Shown here: one piece after another, positions 15,798 to 23,624 of the stretch | Numbering within the stretch: the first letter of the stretch is position 1 | Layout: each line of letters opens with the position of its first letter | Program-made: the position numbers and the translations under genes | NCBI GenBank assembly: GCA_903834785.1 | Contig: CAILKP010000067.1 | Coordinates: 20,905-84,904, forward strand | Source: an uncultured bacterium | GTDB lineage: Bacteria > Planctomycetota > Phycisphaerae > Phycisphaerales > UBA1924 | Direction of reading: 5' to 3' | Length of the DNA: 64,000 bases | The notes under the pieces: generated by a model | Databases searched by the model: none | What the model was told of the DNA's origin: nothing | The model's input: only the letters and a program-made list of their open reading frames with translations

Positions 15798-16844
15798 CTA
15801 GGGCACCGTGTCTCCCGCCGGGCTCACGGGCTCGGTGGTGGTCAGGTCCGGCCCGGGCTCGCTGGTCAGCATGCCGCTGGGGCCGGTGCCGCCGGGTGGG
15901 GCATCGGGCGGGGAATCGGGTGGTGCGGTGCCGGGGTCATCGGGGCCGTCGGGGTTAATCGCCGAGCGATCGATCATCACACCGGCGGGGTTGCTCAGCA
16001 CGATCACCGGCATGCCGGCATCAATCCGCTTGCTGTACTTGGCATCGCCCAGCATCTCGAGCATCCAGGCGATCTTCTGCTGGGTGCTCGGCTCGCCAGG
16101 GATGCGAATGGTTGTCGGTGAGCCCCACTCGATGCGGTTGCCGCGCTCGGTGATGATGGCCAGCCGCCGCCGCGAGGTAAACTGCGAGACGTCCACGCCC
16201 TTGACCTGCTTCATGAGGTCCTCGTGCCGCGTGAGGTGGCCGAGCAGCGCCAGACCCGCTTCCACATCGCCGCCGATCCAGACCTGCCCGGGCTTTTCCG
16301 GCCGCGGCGACGTGGGGCTCAGCACCAGCGGCATCCGCGACTTGCCGATGGGAAAGTGCATCGGCATCAGCTCGGTCTTCTCCGAGACGATCCAGTCCAG
16401 GCCATCGGCCCGAACCGCCGCGACGGGCTGCCGCCATTCCGCGGCGATATCGATCTCCCCGCTGGCGGTGCGGCTGATGCGGGTGATGCGGCTGAACCAG
16501 CCGGTTTCCGAAAGCGCACCCTCGCAGCGGGCCAGCGAGGCGGCATCCATCGGGTTGCCGGTGAGGGTGGAGGTGGCCAGGTCCAGCAGTTCACGCCGGA
16601 TCTTCATCGGCAGCCAGGTGTCGCCGGGCCCGGCATCCGGCGATGGCGACTGCGGCCAGTTCATCCGCACGCGCACCGGCTGCTCACGCCGCTGGCCGAC
16701 CTGGGCGGCGATTTCCGGCCGCAGCATGATGATGGCCACCACCGAGCCGGCGAGCATCAGCACGCCGCCGGCGAGCAGGCAGCGCGTCACCCACGGACGC
16801 AGGCGTCGCTCGGCCTTCACGGGTTGTGCGGTTTCTTCGGCCAT
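15798..16844 (-). CDS. FtsQ-like single-pass membrane protein
   Basis: 348 residues from ATG 16844, which has GGAGG about eight bases upstream; a frame start at 16868 lacks this. A basic cytoplasmic N-terminus (ERRLRPWVTR) leads into one membrane helix at about 24-42. The extracytoplasmic part has ISRTASGEIDIAAEWRQPVA followed by VRADGLDWIVSEKTELMP, matching the FtsQ/DivIB pattern '(I/V).ER.PVA.V...G...D..G'. QFTSRRRLAIITERGNRIEWG resembles the later FtsQ segment. The C-terminus is a Pro/Asp/Gly-rich tail of about 55 residues. No mur or fts genes are adjacent, unlike the usual dcw cluster. The assignment is by pattern only. Confidence 0.6.
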   Translation of the reverse strand: MAEETAQPVKAERRLRPWVTRCLLAGGVLMLAGSVVAIIMLRPEIAAQVGQRREQPVRVRMNWPQSPSPDAGPGDTWLPMKIRRELLDLATSTLTGNPMDAASLARCEGALSETGWFSRITRISRTASGEIDIAAEWRQPVAAVRADGLDWIVSEKTELMPMHFPIGKSRMPLVLSPTSPRPEKPGQVWIGGDVEAGLALLGHLTRHEDLMKQVKGVDVSQFTSRRRLAIITERGNRIEWGSPTTIRIPGEPSTQQKIAWMLEMLGDAKYSKRIDAGMPVIVLSNPAGVMIDRSAINPDGPDDPGTAPPDSPPDAPPGGTGPSGMLTSEPGPDLTTTEPVSPAGDTVP

Positions 16845-16923
16845 GTGGTTGCCCTCCGTGGCAAGCACGCACTGCGTCGAACGCGAGAGTGTATCGGCCG
16901 GCCATGCCGGCGCGGCACATTGA

Positions 16924-18219
16924 TTAGCTGCGACCCACGGTCAGTTCCGTGGGCTGGGTCTTAATCTTGCCGGCCATGGCTTCCCAGCCCGAGCCGAGCT
17001 CACCGATGGGGTCCGGCGGGACGATGTCAACCTTCTTCTCGCCGAGCTTGGCCTCGCCGCGGTTGACGCGGTCCTGGAAGGCCAGGCACTGCTCCAGCAG
17101 ACGGTCGAGGATCTCCGCCTCGGGCACGTTGGCGACCTTCTCGCCCTGCACATAGATGATGCCGCGGCGGTCACCGGCAAAGACGGCGACATCGGCGCCC
17201 TCCGCCTCGCCCGGGCCGTTGACGATGCAGCCCATGACGGCGACCTTGATGGGCAGGTTGATCTGGCCCTCAAGCTTCTTGCGGACGTCCTGAACCAGCG
17301 TGATCAGGTCGACCTGAATGCGGCCGCAGGTGGGGCAGGCGATGAGTTCGGCGGTCTTGCGCTCGCGCAGGCCCAGGGAGTAGAGCAGTTCCAGGCCGTC
17401 TTCAACCTCGAAGCGCGAGTCGCTGGCGTAGCTGATGCGGAGCGTGTCGCCGACACCGTTGGCCAGCAGCGTGCCCAAGGCCACGACGGAGCGGATCGCG
17501 CCGGTTTCCTTCGGCCCGGCGTGGGTGACGCCCAGGTGCAGGGGATAGTCAAACCGCTTGGAAATCTCGGTGTACGCGTCGATGACCGTGGGGACATCCA
17601 TGCTCTTGGCGGAGATCACGATGTCGTGGAAGTCCTGCTCGTGGAAGATGTCCAGGTATTCCTCGAGCTTGGTGATCATGATCGCCAGCAGGTAGCCGCG
17701 CTTGGACTCGCTGAAGAACGCGCCGAGCTCCTTGAGCCGCTTCTGCTTGTCCTTCCGCTCGATGATCGAGCCCTCGTTGACGCCGATGCGGATGGGGATC
17801 TTGCGGGCCTTGCAGGCCTGGATGACATCGATGACCTGCTTGCGGTCCTGGATGTTGCCGGGGTTCAGGCGGATCTTGTGCACGCCGGCCTCAACGGCCT
17901 CCAGGGCGCGCTGGAAGTGGAAGTGCACATCGGCGACGATGGGCACCTTGACCCGGGGGATGATCTCCTTGAGGGCCTCGGTGTCCTTCTTCTCCGGCAC
18001 GGCGACGCGGATGACATCGGCCCCCGCCGCGGTCAGGCGGTTGATCTCGGCGACGCACTTGTCGATGTCCCAGGTGTACCCGGTGGTCATGGTCTGGACC
18101 GAGACCGGGGCCGGGGTGGTGGGGGTGCCATCGGCCAGCGGCAGGCCGCCGCCGATCTTGACGAACCCAACCCGCTTGTCACCGAGAACGATTTGCCGCG
18201 TCGGACGCCGATTCTGCAT
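16924..18219 (-). CDS. ispG: 4-hydroxy-3-methylbut-2-enyl diphosphate synthase (IspG/GcpE)
   Basis: 431 residues from ATG 18219. This enzyme makes HMBPP from MEcPP in the non-mevalonate isoprenoid pathway and needs a [4Fe-4S] cluster. Conserved parts visible are VSVQTMTTGYTWDI, AAGADVIRVAVP, VADVHFHFQRALEAVEAGVHK, RIGVNEGSI, and the cluster ligands CPTCGRI and GCIVNGPGEAEGAD. Length fits the shorter bacterial form. The open frame continues upstream to 18444 in Pro-rich sequence, which I exclude. It is convergent with none and divergent from the lexA leader. Confidence 0.96.
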   Translation of the reverse strand: MQNRRPTRQIVLGDKRVGFVKIGGGLPLADGTPTTPAPVSVQTMTTGYTWDIDKCVAEINRLTAAGADVIRVAVPEKKDTEALKEIIPRVKVPIVADVHFHFQRALEAVEAGVHKIRLNPGNIQDRKQVIDVIQACKARKIPIRIGVNEGSIIERKDKQKRLKELGAFFSESKRGYLLAIMITKLEEYLDIFHEQDFHDIVISAKSMDVPTVIDAYTEISKRFDYPLHLGVTHAGPKETGAIRSVVALGTLLANGVGDTLRISYASDSRFEVEDGLELLYSLGLRERKTAELIACPTCGRIQVDLITLVQDVRKKLEGQINLPIKVAVMGCIVNGPGEAEGADVAVFAGDRRGIIYVQGEKVANVPEAEILDRLLEQCLAFQDRVNRGEAKLGEKKVDIVPPDPIGELGSGWEAMAGKIKTQPTELTVGRS

Positions 18220-18680
18220 AGGAAGGCATGGTAGGGGACCGGTGCAGAAGCTGGGGGAAAAACCGGCGGCGAGCTGTGGGGGTGGCGGCGAGGGCCCGGG
18301 CGGTGGGGGAGGGCGAGCGGCTGCCGGGCTCATCGGCACCGGGCGGGCCAAAACCGGCTCAATGGCCGGATTTGGGTCGTCCAAACACAAGCACAACAAA
18401 AATTGATCAGATCCCTTGCCGATTGGCCGATGATCGGGTATCATTCACCGAACACAGGTATTGGATACTGTGCGGACGTTCAAAACCCGGCCTTGCCGTT
18501 CGGTCCTTCCGTTCGGCGTTCGCTTGAGTCTGCTGTGCGTGGTTGGGGCAGTTGACGGCAGGTGAGTAAGGCCGCTGGCAGCGAAGGTTTGCGGTGGCCA
18601 GCCCCGGCGGGCCGCAAGAGCAGTGTTTCAAGCGTGTGTGGACAAGCTGGCGGAGAGAGAGACTGTCTGGCTGAGTGTCC
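18220..18680. other. Long intergenic region between ispG and the lexA leader
   Basis: No convincing gene. The part next to ispG is G/C-rich. From 18375 to 18460 it turns AT-richer, which fits a divergent promoter region. A 321-aa minus-strand open frame (18407-19372) crosses it but contains a run of Ser/Asn/Pro/Lys repeats encoded by the tandem repeat and shows no family. Confidence 0.4.
18416..18444 (+). promoter_or_regulatory. Putative sigma70-type promoter
   Basis: TTGCCG at 18416-18421 is followed by 17 bases and TATCAT at 18439-18444. Both boxes are four or five of six to consensus with ideal spacing. It points to the right, toward the tandem repeat and lexA, which starts 1.2 kb away, so the transcript it would drive is unclear. 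Confidence 0.35.
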
Positions 18681-18770
18681 CCGTTCGGGTTTGAGTTGTT
18701 CGGGATTGACTTGTTTGGGACTGACTTGTTTGGGACTGACTTGTTCGGGATTGAGCTGTTTGGGTCTTGC
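18681..18770. repeat. 15-bp tandem repeat, six units
   Basis: The consensus unit is TTGTTYGGGAYTGAC. Units at 18696-18710, 18711-18725, 18726-18740 and 18741-18755 are nearly identical; the outer units at 18681-18695 and 18756-18770 are degenerate. The period is a multiple of three, so a plus-strand frame (18562-18828) would encode a Cys/Leu/Gly pentad such as LTCLG, and the minus strand would encode SVPNK. I see no reason to believe either is translated. There is no spacer structure, so this is not a CRISPR array. Confidence 0.9.
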
Positions 18771-18862
18771 GTGCTGTGCGGGTGTGAGTTCGGCTTGTGT
18801 TGGATTGCGATTGCTGGCCTGCTGCTGATGCCCCGCCTTTTTCCCTGATGTGATCGAGTTCT

Positions 18863-19915
18863 ATGGCTGCCCTCCTTCCAGTCTGGTCCCTGCTCGACGG
18901 GCAAGTTCCCGTGTGGCGGCTGTCTCCGCAGAAGCGGAAGCAGCGTGGGGGTGCCGGTTTTGGCTCGGGCTCTGGTGCAGCTTCCGGCCTGACTCGGCGG
19001 CTGATGCAGCGGGTCCTGCGGTCGGCGGCGATGGTGGATTCCGTGCTGCACGGCCGGTTTGATGCCGCCGCACCGGTGGCGACCCCGGCCGCTCAATCTC
19101 GACAATCCGCCCCAACCGATCCGCTCGCCCCCCTCGTCCTGCTCGGGCCCGGTGGCGGCTACGTCGATGCCGTGATCGGCTGCTGGACCGGCACGTGGGC
19201 CGGCGTCTCCGGCCTCATGAGCACCGCCTGGCGGGTGGCTGGCTTCGGCCCGGTATCCGCAAGCACACGTGCGGGTGCCGCCGCTGGCATTATCGCTTCC
19301 CGTCCGCGGCAGGCCTCGCCCGCATCCGGCACCGCTGGTGCCGCCATTGCCGGTGCGACCGCGGCCCGACATCTCGCCGACCTGGCCTGCTCCCGCTCCG
19401 ATGCGGTGCTGGCGGAGCTTGCCCGTCAGTCTGCTCGTCTTGCTGCCGTGCGGCAGTCGCTGGCCCAGGCGGGCTGCCTTTCGGGCCAGGGCTCATCCAT
19501 CCTCGCCGCTCACGCGGCCGGTGCCTTGGTGCCGGTCCGCACAACTTCGTCCCTTCACACCCGCGACCGGGTGTCACGTGTAACCACCTTACCACCGCGG
19601 CAGGGCTCGCCTGCCGCCGGTGCGGAACTTCCGTCGATTCTGCTCACTGAAAGGAACGCAGATGCAACCCTCCAGCCCCACGCCCTCGCCCCTTCCTCGT
19701 CGCTTCGGGTACATGAACCTGACGCCCAAGCAGCTCCGCATCCTGTCGCTGATCCGCGATTGGCGGATCCGGTTCGGCTATTCGCCGACGATGCAGGAGC
19801 TCGCCGACGAGATCGGCGTCAGCAAGGTCACGGTCTTCGAGCACGTCGAGGCGCTGATCAAGAAGGGGGCGCTCATCCGCGAGGCCAACAAGGCTCGCTC
19901 TTTGTCGATCGCTGA
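18863..19915 (+). CDS. Doubtful open reading frame upstream of and overlapping lexA
   Basis: 350 codons from ATG 18863. Its first part (to about 19600) has strongly G/C third positions and an Ala/Gly-rich product with hydrophobic stretches (YVDAVIGCWTGTWAGVSGLM, AGAAAGIIAS, AAIAGATAARHLADLA). This is compatible with coding. The frame continues 254 bp into lexA in another phase, where it is clearly the shadow of lexA. No ribosome site is convincing and no family is recognised. It could be a decayed gene, a real short protein with a frameshift, or a chance frame in high-GC DNA. Confidence 0.25.
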   Translation: MAALLPVWSLLDGQVPVWRLSPQKRKQRGGAGFGSGSGAASGLTRRLMQRVLRSAAMVDSVLHGRFDAAAPVATPAAQSRQSAPTDPLAPLVLLGPGGGYVDAVIGCWTGTWAGVSGLMSTAWRVAGFGPVSASTRAGAAAGIIASRPRQASPASGTAGAAIAGATAARHLADLACSRSDAVLAELARQSARLAAVRQSLAQAGCLSGQGSSILAAHAAGALVPVRTTSSLHTRDRVSRVTTLPPRQGSPAAGAELPSILLTERNADATLQPHALAPSSSLRVHEPDAQAAPHPVADPRLADPVRLFADDAGARRRDRRQQGHGLRARRGADQEGGAHPRGQQGSLFVDR

Positions 19916-20330
19916 AGGCGTCGCCGTTCCCGATGAGTCGCGTCCGCTGCGCTTCCCCCTGGTCGGCAAGATCGCCGCCGGTTACCCCATCGAGCGCGTC
20001 AGCCAGGAAGACGAGCTGGATGTGGCCAACCTCTTTGCCAGCAAGACCGGCAACGCTGCATCGTCCACCTTCGCGCTGAAGGTCGAGGGCGACAGCATGC
20101 GGGACGAGGGCATCCTCGATGGTGACTACATCCTCATCGAGCGTCGCGACACCGCCAGCAACGGCGACCGCGTTGTGGCCCTGCTGCCCGACGGCCAGAC
20201 CACCCTCAAGACCTTCTACAAGGAGTCGGACCACATCCGCCTCCAGCCGGCCAACACCAGCTTCCAGCCCATCATCGTCCGCGACTGCCGCATCCAGGGC
20301 ATCGTCCGCGGCGTGCTCCGCCGGTATTGA
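19662..20330 (+). CDS. lexA: LexA repressor
   Basis: 222 residues from ATG 19662, with AAGGA seven bases before it. A start at ATG 19713 would remove a Pro-rich 17-residue extension. The winged-helix DNA-binding domain has LTPKQLRILSLIRDWRIRFG and the recognition helix region MQELADEIGVSKVTVFEHVE. The self-cleavage site is Ala106-Gly107 (KIAAGYPI). The catalytic Ser145 (VEGDSMRDEGI) and Lys183 (QTTLKTFYKE) are both present, so RecA-stimulated autoproteolysis should work. The recognition helix differs from the E. coli type, so the operator is not predictable from known SOS boxes. A strong terminator follows. Confidence 0.95.
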   Translation: MQPSSPTPSPLPRRFGYMNLTPKQLRILSLIRDWRIRFGYSPTMQELADEIGVSKVTVFEHVEALIKKGALIREANKARSLSIAEGVAVPDESRPLRFPLVGKIAAGYPIERVSQEDELDVANLFASKTGNAASSTFALKVEGDSMRDEGILDGDYILIERRDTASNGDRVVALLPDGQTTLKTFYKESDHIRLQPANTSFQPIIVRDCRIQGIVRGVLRRY

Positions 20331-20846
20331 TCCGCGCTCGCGTCGCTCACCGGTGAGCCGCCTCGGCCCGCTTCGTGAGGTGTGTTGACAGCATCCGGTT
20401 GTTCCAAGTGGCCGCACGGCAACGTGCGGCCATTTTTCATTTTGATGCAGGGGCCGGTCGGCCAGCGAGAGAGATGGGCCCAATATTCTTTCTGCTCCGG
20501 ACCGGGCCCGCTTTCTTGCATGGTCAGGCCGCGGCGTCTCGGGGGTTCACTAGGTCAATCAGGTCAGAACCGGCCGTGGCTGCGAGCGATCGCGGTTCAT
20601 GGCCCGCAGCCGCAGTGGGGGTGCGCCGGGGGGGTCCCCGGGCGTGAAGTGTCGGGCCATCGACTGGCTCGGGCAAAGGACGGCAGTCACGTTGATCTCG
20701 GGGGAACCAACTCCAACGTGTCTGCGTACAGTCAGCCAACCGGGCAGCGGCGGCTTCGCGTGGATATCGAAGTCGCTGCCGCGGCGGGTGCTGCCTGGGG
20801 TACGGATGGGTTCTCAAGGGTTTGTTCTTCAGGACACGGTGTGAAC
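20331..20846. other. Intergenic region between lexA and the beta-propeller gene
   Basis: After the lexA terminator there are about 400 bp with no gene I can support. The frame of the next gene stays open through it but the translation is not protein-like (Trp/Arg/Gly/Pro mixture). I see no clear promoter boxes. Confidence 0.4.
20409..20437 (+). terminator. Rho-independent terminator of lexA
   Basis: A nine-bp perfect stem TGGCCGCAC/GTGCGGCCA with loop GGCAAC is followed by five T (20433-20437). It lies 79 bp after the lexA stop. Confidence 0.9.
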
Positions 20847-23600
20847 ATGGACAAGAACGGAACTGGCGGCAAGGGTCTTCTGGCGGTTATTCTCCCCGTG
20901 CTCGGGCTGGGCGCCCTCGGGCCTGTGGTGGTACAGGCACAGTGCCCGCCGGAGTCATTGCCGCGGTGGTTGCCGGAGGGAACGGCGGGGGAATTTGTTG
21001 ATATTACTGGCAGTTCAACCAGCAGCGACATCACGGCCTCAGGTGTGATGGCAACCGGCGAGCTTGTTGTCGGAGGTCGCTTTGGCTCGGTCAACGGCCT
21101 TGCAGCGTTCGGCGGTGCCCGGTGGGATGGAAGCGGGTGGATTCCGATGCCGTTTGGATCTTCAGGCGCTGGAGCGCCGGTGGTTTTCAAAGTTCTGCCG
21201 AACGGTGATCTCCTCGGTGGTGGTTCTTCTTCAACCGTGCCAGGCGGAATCGCACGATGGAACGGTGCAGCCTGGGTGAGGTTCACAACCGGTGAGACTG
21301 GCCCTGTCAGGGCGATGGAGGTGCTTCCGAACGGGGAGCTTCTGGCCGGTGGTGATTTCACACGCATCGATGGAGTGACCGCCTTCCGTATCGCCCGGTT
21401 TGATGGCACACAGTGGCTGCCTGTCGGCAACGGGATCAGTGACGGTTGGGTCAGTTCCATCGCCCGGTTGCCAGGCGGCGACATTGTCGTGGCTGGCATC
21501 TTCACCCGGGCTGGTGATGCACCCGCCAACCGCATCGCGCGGTGGGACGGCACGGCATGGCGTGCCTTTGGCGCAGGGCTGTCGACAACTTCAACGGTGG
21601 TTTCACCCAAGCTCCTCGTCCTGCCGAGCGGCGACCTTTTGGTCAGCGGACAGTTCACGTCCATCGATGGTGTTCCCGCTCGCAACCTCGCTCGTCTCAG
21701 CGGCGGCGTGTGGAGCGAACTTGGTGCCCCGGACGGTGCAGTCCGGGCAACGGCAGTCGCTGCCGACGGCTCGCTGATCATCGCCGGCAGCTTCACCAAC
21801 GTCGGTGGCATCCGCACCGGCAGCGTCGCGCGGTGGGACGGTACAACGTGGTCGGCACTGGGCACACCGCCAGATGGCACCGTGGCCACGATTACGGTGC
21901 TCTCGGGCGGCCGCATCTTTGCCGGCGGCACGTTTACGACCTCGGGCACCGCCCGCACCATCAACGCGGCGATGTGGGACGGCACGTCCTGGGGTACGAT
22001 CGGCCGCGGCTTTAGCGGCGCTGTCCGAACGATGATGCTCGATCGGAACGGCGACCTTGTGGTCGGCGGTGAGTTCGCTGTGGTCGGCGGCAAGCTTGTC
22101 AACGGCATCGCCCGGCAATCGGGTTCTCAGTGGCAGGGCGTTGGCGGCGGAGTGGGTATTGGTCTGACGGGCACCGTGAACTCGATTGCCCAGCTTCCGG
22201 GTGGTGACCTTGTAGCGACGGGTCGCTTCACGGCTGCTGGCGGCGTTGCCGCCAGCAACATTGCGAGGTGGGATAGCAGCGTCTGGTCGCCGCTCGGTTC
22301 CGGTATCAGCGGATCAATCCCAAACGGCGGTTCGGCCATCGGCTACTCGTTGGCTGTGCTGCCGAATGGAGATCTCCTCGCTGCGGGTACGTTCGCGAAC
22401 GCGGGGGGAACGCCTGCACGCGGTGTCGCCCGTTGGAACGGCTCGCAGTGGAGCGCGATGGGCAATGAGATTGACGGCACGGTGTACAAAGTGATGGCGA
22501 TGCCTGAGGGCGACGTTATCGCCGTCGGTTCGTTCTCGCTGCCCGGGGCATCGTCGGTTGATGCCGCGCGGTGGAACGGTTCGGAATGGGTACCGCTGGT
22601 GACATCAGGCCTGACCCCCGGTCTTCTCACGGTGATGCGCCGTGCCAATGGCGACCTCCTCGCGGGGGTGCTTACCGGCAGCTTCCAGCCCGGTACCTTC
22701 GCTGGTGTTGTTCAGCTCAGCGGCAACCAGTGGGTCCAGTTTGGGACGCCCCTCGGTCCGTGGGTCTCCGGTAGCGGCTACGGACCGTTTGCATTGGCCG
22801 AAACCTCCGTCGGAGTGGCCGCGATCGGCCCCCTGCTGCAGATCAACCGTCCGCTGAGGGAAAGAAGAGGATTGCCGCTGCTCGGTGTCGGCGTGTGGAA
22901 CGGCTACACCTGGTCGCAGCTTGATGGTGGCCTGTCGGAGCCTTCCTCTTCCGACCCATTCCGTCGCAGTGATCTCCTGGTTCTTCCCAACGGTGAACTC
23001 GCGATGGCTGGCGGTTTCACGACCGCTGGCGGCAAGCCCTCCATCGGCTTTGCCCGCTACCGCTTCAGCCCGGGCGCACCGATCATCACCCAGCACCCTG
23101 AGTCCACCGCCGCCTGTCGATTCAAGCCGCTAACCCTTACTGTCGCGGCCATCGGTGCCGACCAGATCCGCTACCAGTGGCGCAAGAGCGCGGTCGCGAT
23201 TGATCCCGCACTTAACCCCTCGGCTGCAACTGCATCGCTCCGCATTAGCCGGAGTTCGGCATCGGATGCTGGCCAGTACGACTGCATCGTCACGAACGCC
23301 GACACCTGCGGCAGCGTGATTTCCAACCGTGTCGAGGTGGTCGTCGCCCAGCGATGCTCCCCAGCGGATGTCTCCGGTGCGAACCTCCTCTTCTTCGGCC
23401 CCGCCGACTTCCGCTGCGGCGACGGCACCGTGGACGGCAGTGACTTCATCGCCTTCATCAACAGCTTCAGCATCGGCGATCCAACCATCGACGAGGTTGC
23501 CGACATCGTCGGCGCCGGCGACTTCGGCCAGGAGCCCGACGGCACCATCGATGCCGACGACTTCATCGCCTTCATCAACGCCTTCGCCATCGGCTGCTGA
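20847..23600 (+). CDS. Secreted beta-propeller / Ig-like protein with GC-type dockerin tail
   Basis: 917 residues from ATG 20847, which begins a normal signal peptide (LLAVILPVLGLGALGPVVVQA). The frame is open to 20382 but that part is not protein-like. About a dozen repeats of roughly 50 residues follow, each with 'LP(N/G)GDL(L/V).GG.F' and 'IARWDG..W..(L/M)G', as in bacterial delta-60-type/kelch-like propellers. An Ig-like domain (ITQHPESTAACRFKPLTL, WRKSAVAI, ASDAGQYDCIVTNADTCG) follows at about 750-840. The tail has two EF-hand-like repeats, DGTVDGSDFIAFINSF and DGTIDADDFIAFINAF, and ends in Gly-Cys. It is probably a surface or anchored protein; ligand unknown. Convergent with the S74 gene. 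Confidence 0.88.
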   Translation: MDKNGTGGKGLLAVILPVLGLGALGPVVVQAQCPPESLPRWLPEGTAGEFVDITGSSTSSDITASGVMATGELVVGGRFGSVNGLAAFGGARWDGSGWIPMPFGSSGAGAPVVFKVLPNGDLLGGGSSSTVPGGIARWNGAAWVRFTTGETGPVRAMEVLPNGELLAGGDFTRIDGVTAFRIARFDGTQWLPVGNGISDGWVSSIARLPGGDIVVAGIFTRAGDAPANRIARWDGTAWRAFGAGLSTTSTVVSPKLLVLPSGDLLVSGQFTSIDGVPARNLARLSGGVWSELGAPDGAVRATAVAADGSLIIAGSFTNVGGIRTGSVARWDGTTWSALGTPPDGTVATITVLSGGRIFAGGTFTTSGTARTINAAMWDGTSWGTIGRGFSGAVRTMMLDRNGDLVVGGEFAVVGGKLVNGIARQSGSQWQGVGGGVGIGLTGTVNSIAQLPGGDLVATGRFTAAGGVAASNIARWDSSVWSPLGSGISGSIPNGGSAIGYSLAVLPNGDLLAAGTFANAGGTPARGVARWNGSQWSAMGNEIDGTVYKVMAMPEGDVIAVGSFSLPGASSVDAARWNGSEWVPLVTSGLTPGLLTVMRRANGDLLAGVLTGSFQPGTFAGVVQLSGNQWVQFGTPLGPWVSGSGYGPFALAETSVGVAAIGPLLQINRPLRERRGLPLLGVGVWNGYTWSQLDGGLSEPSSSDPFRRSDLLVLPNGELAMAGGFTTAGGKPSIGFARYRFSPGAPIITQHPESTAACRFKPLTLTVAAIGADQIRYQWRKSAVAIDPALNPSAATASLRISRSSASDAGQYDCIVTNADTCGSVISNRVEVVVAQRCSPADVSGANLLFFGPADFRCGDGTVDGSDFIAFINSFSIGDPTIDEVADIVGAGDFGQEPDGTIDADDFIAFINAFAIGC

Positions 23601-23624
23601 GTGCCGGCCGGCGGCGGCCGGGGC

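Noticed and set aside
18453..18470. ACAGGTATTGGATACTGT near-palindrome as a LexA operator
   Set aside because: Arms are unequal, it is 1.2 kb from lexA, and it does not match CTGT-N8-ACAG. LexA boxes in this lineage are unknown to me.
18681..18770. Tandem array as a CRISPR
   Set aside because: Units are 15 bp, directly abutting and without spacers, and no cas gene is present.
18407..19372. 321-aa minus-strand open frame with SVPNK repeats
   Set aside because: The repeats come from the 15-bp tandem DNA repeat, the rest is low complexity, and no family or ribosome site is visible.
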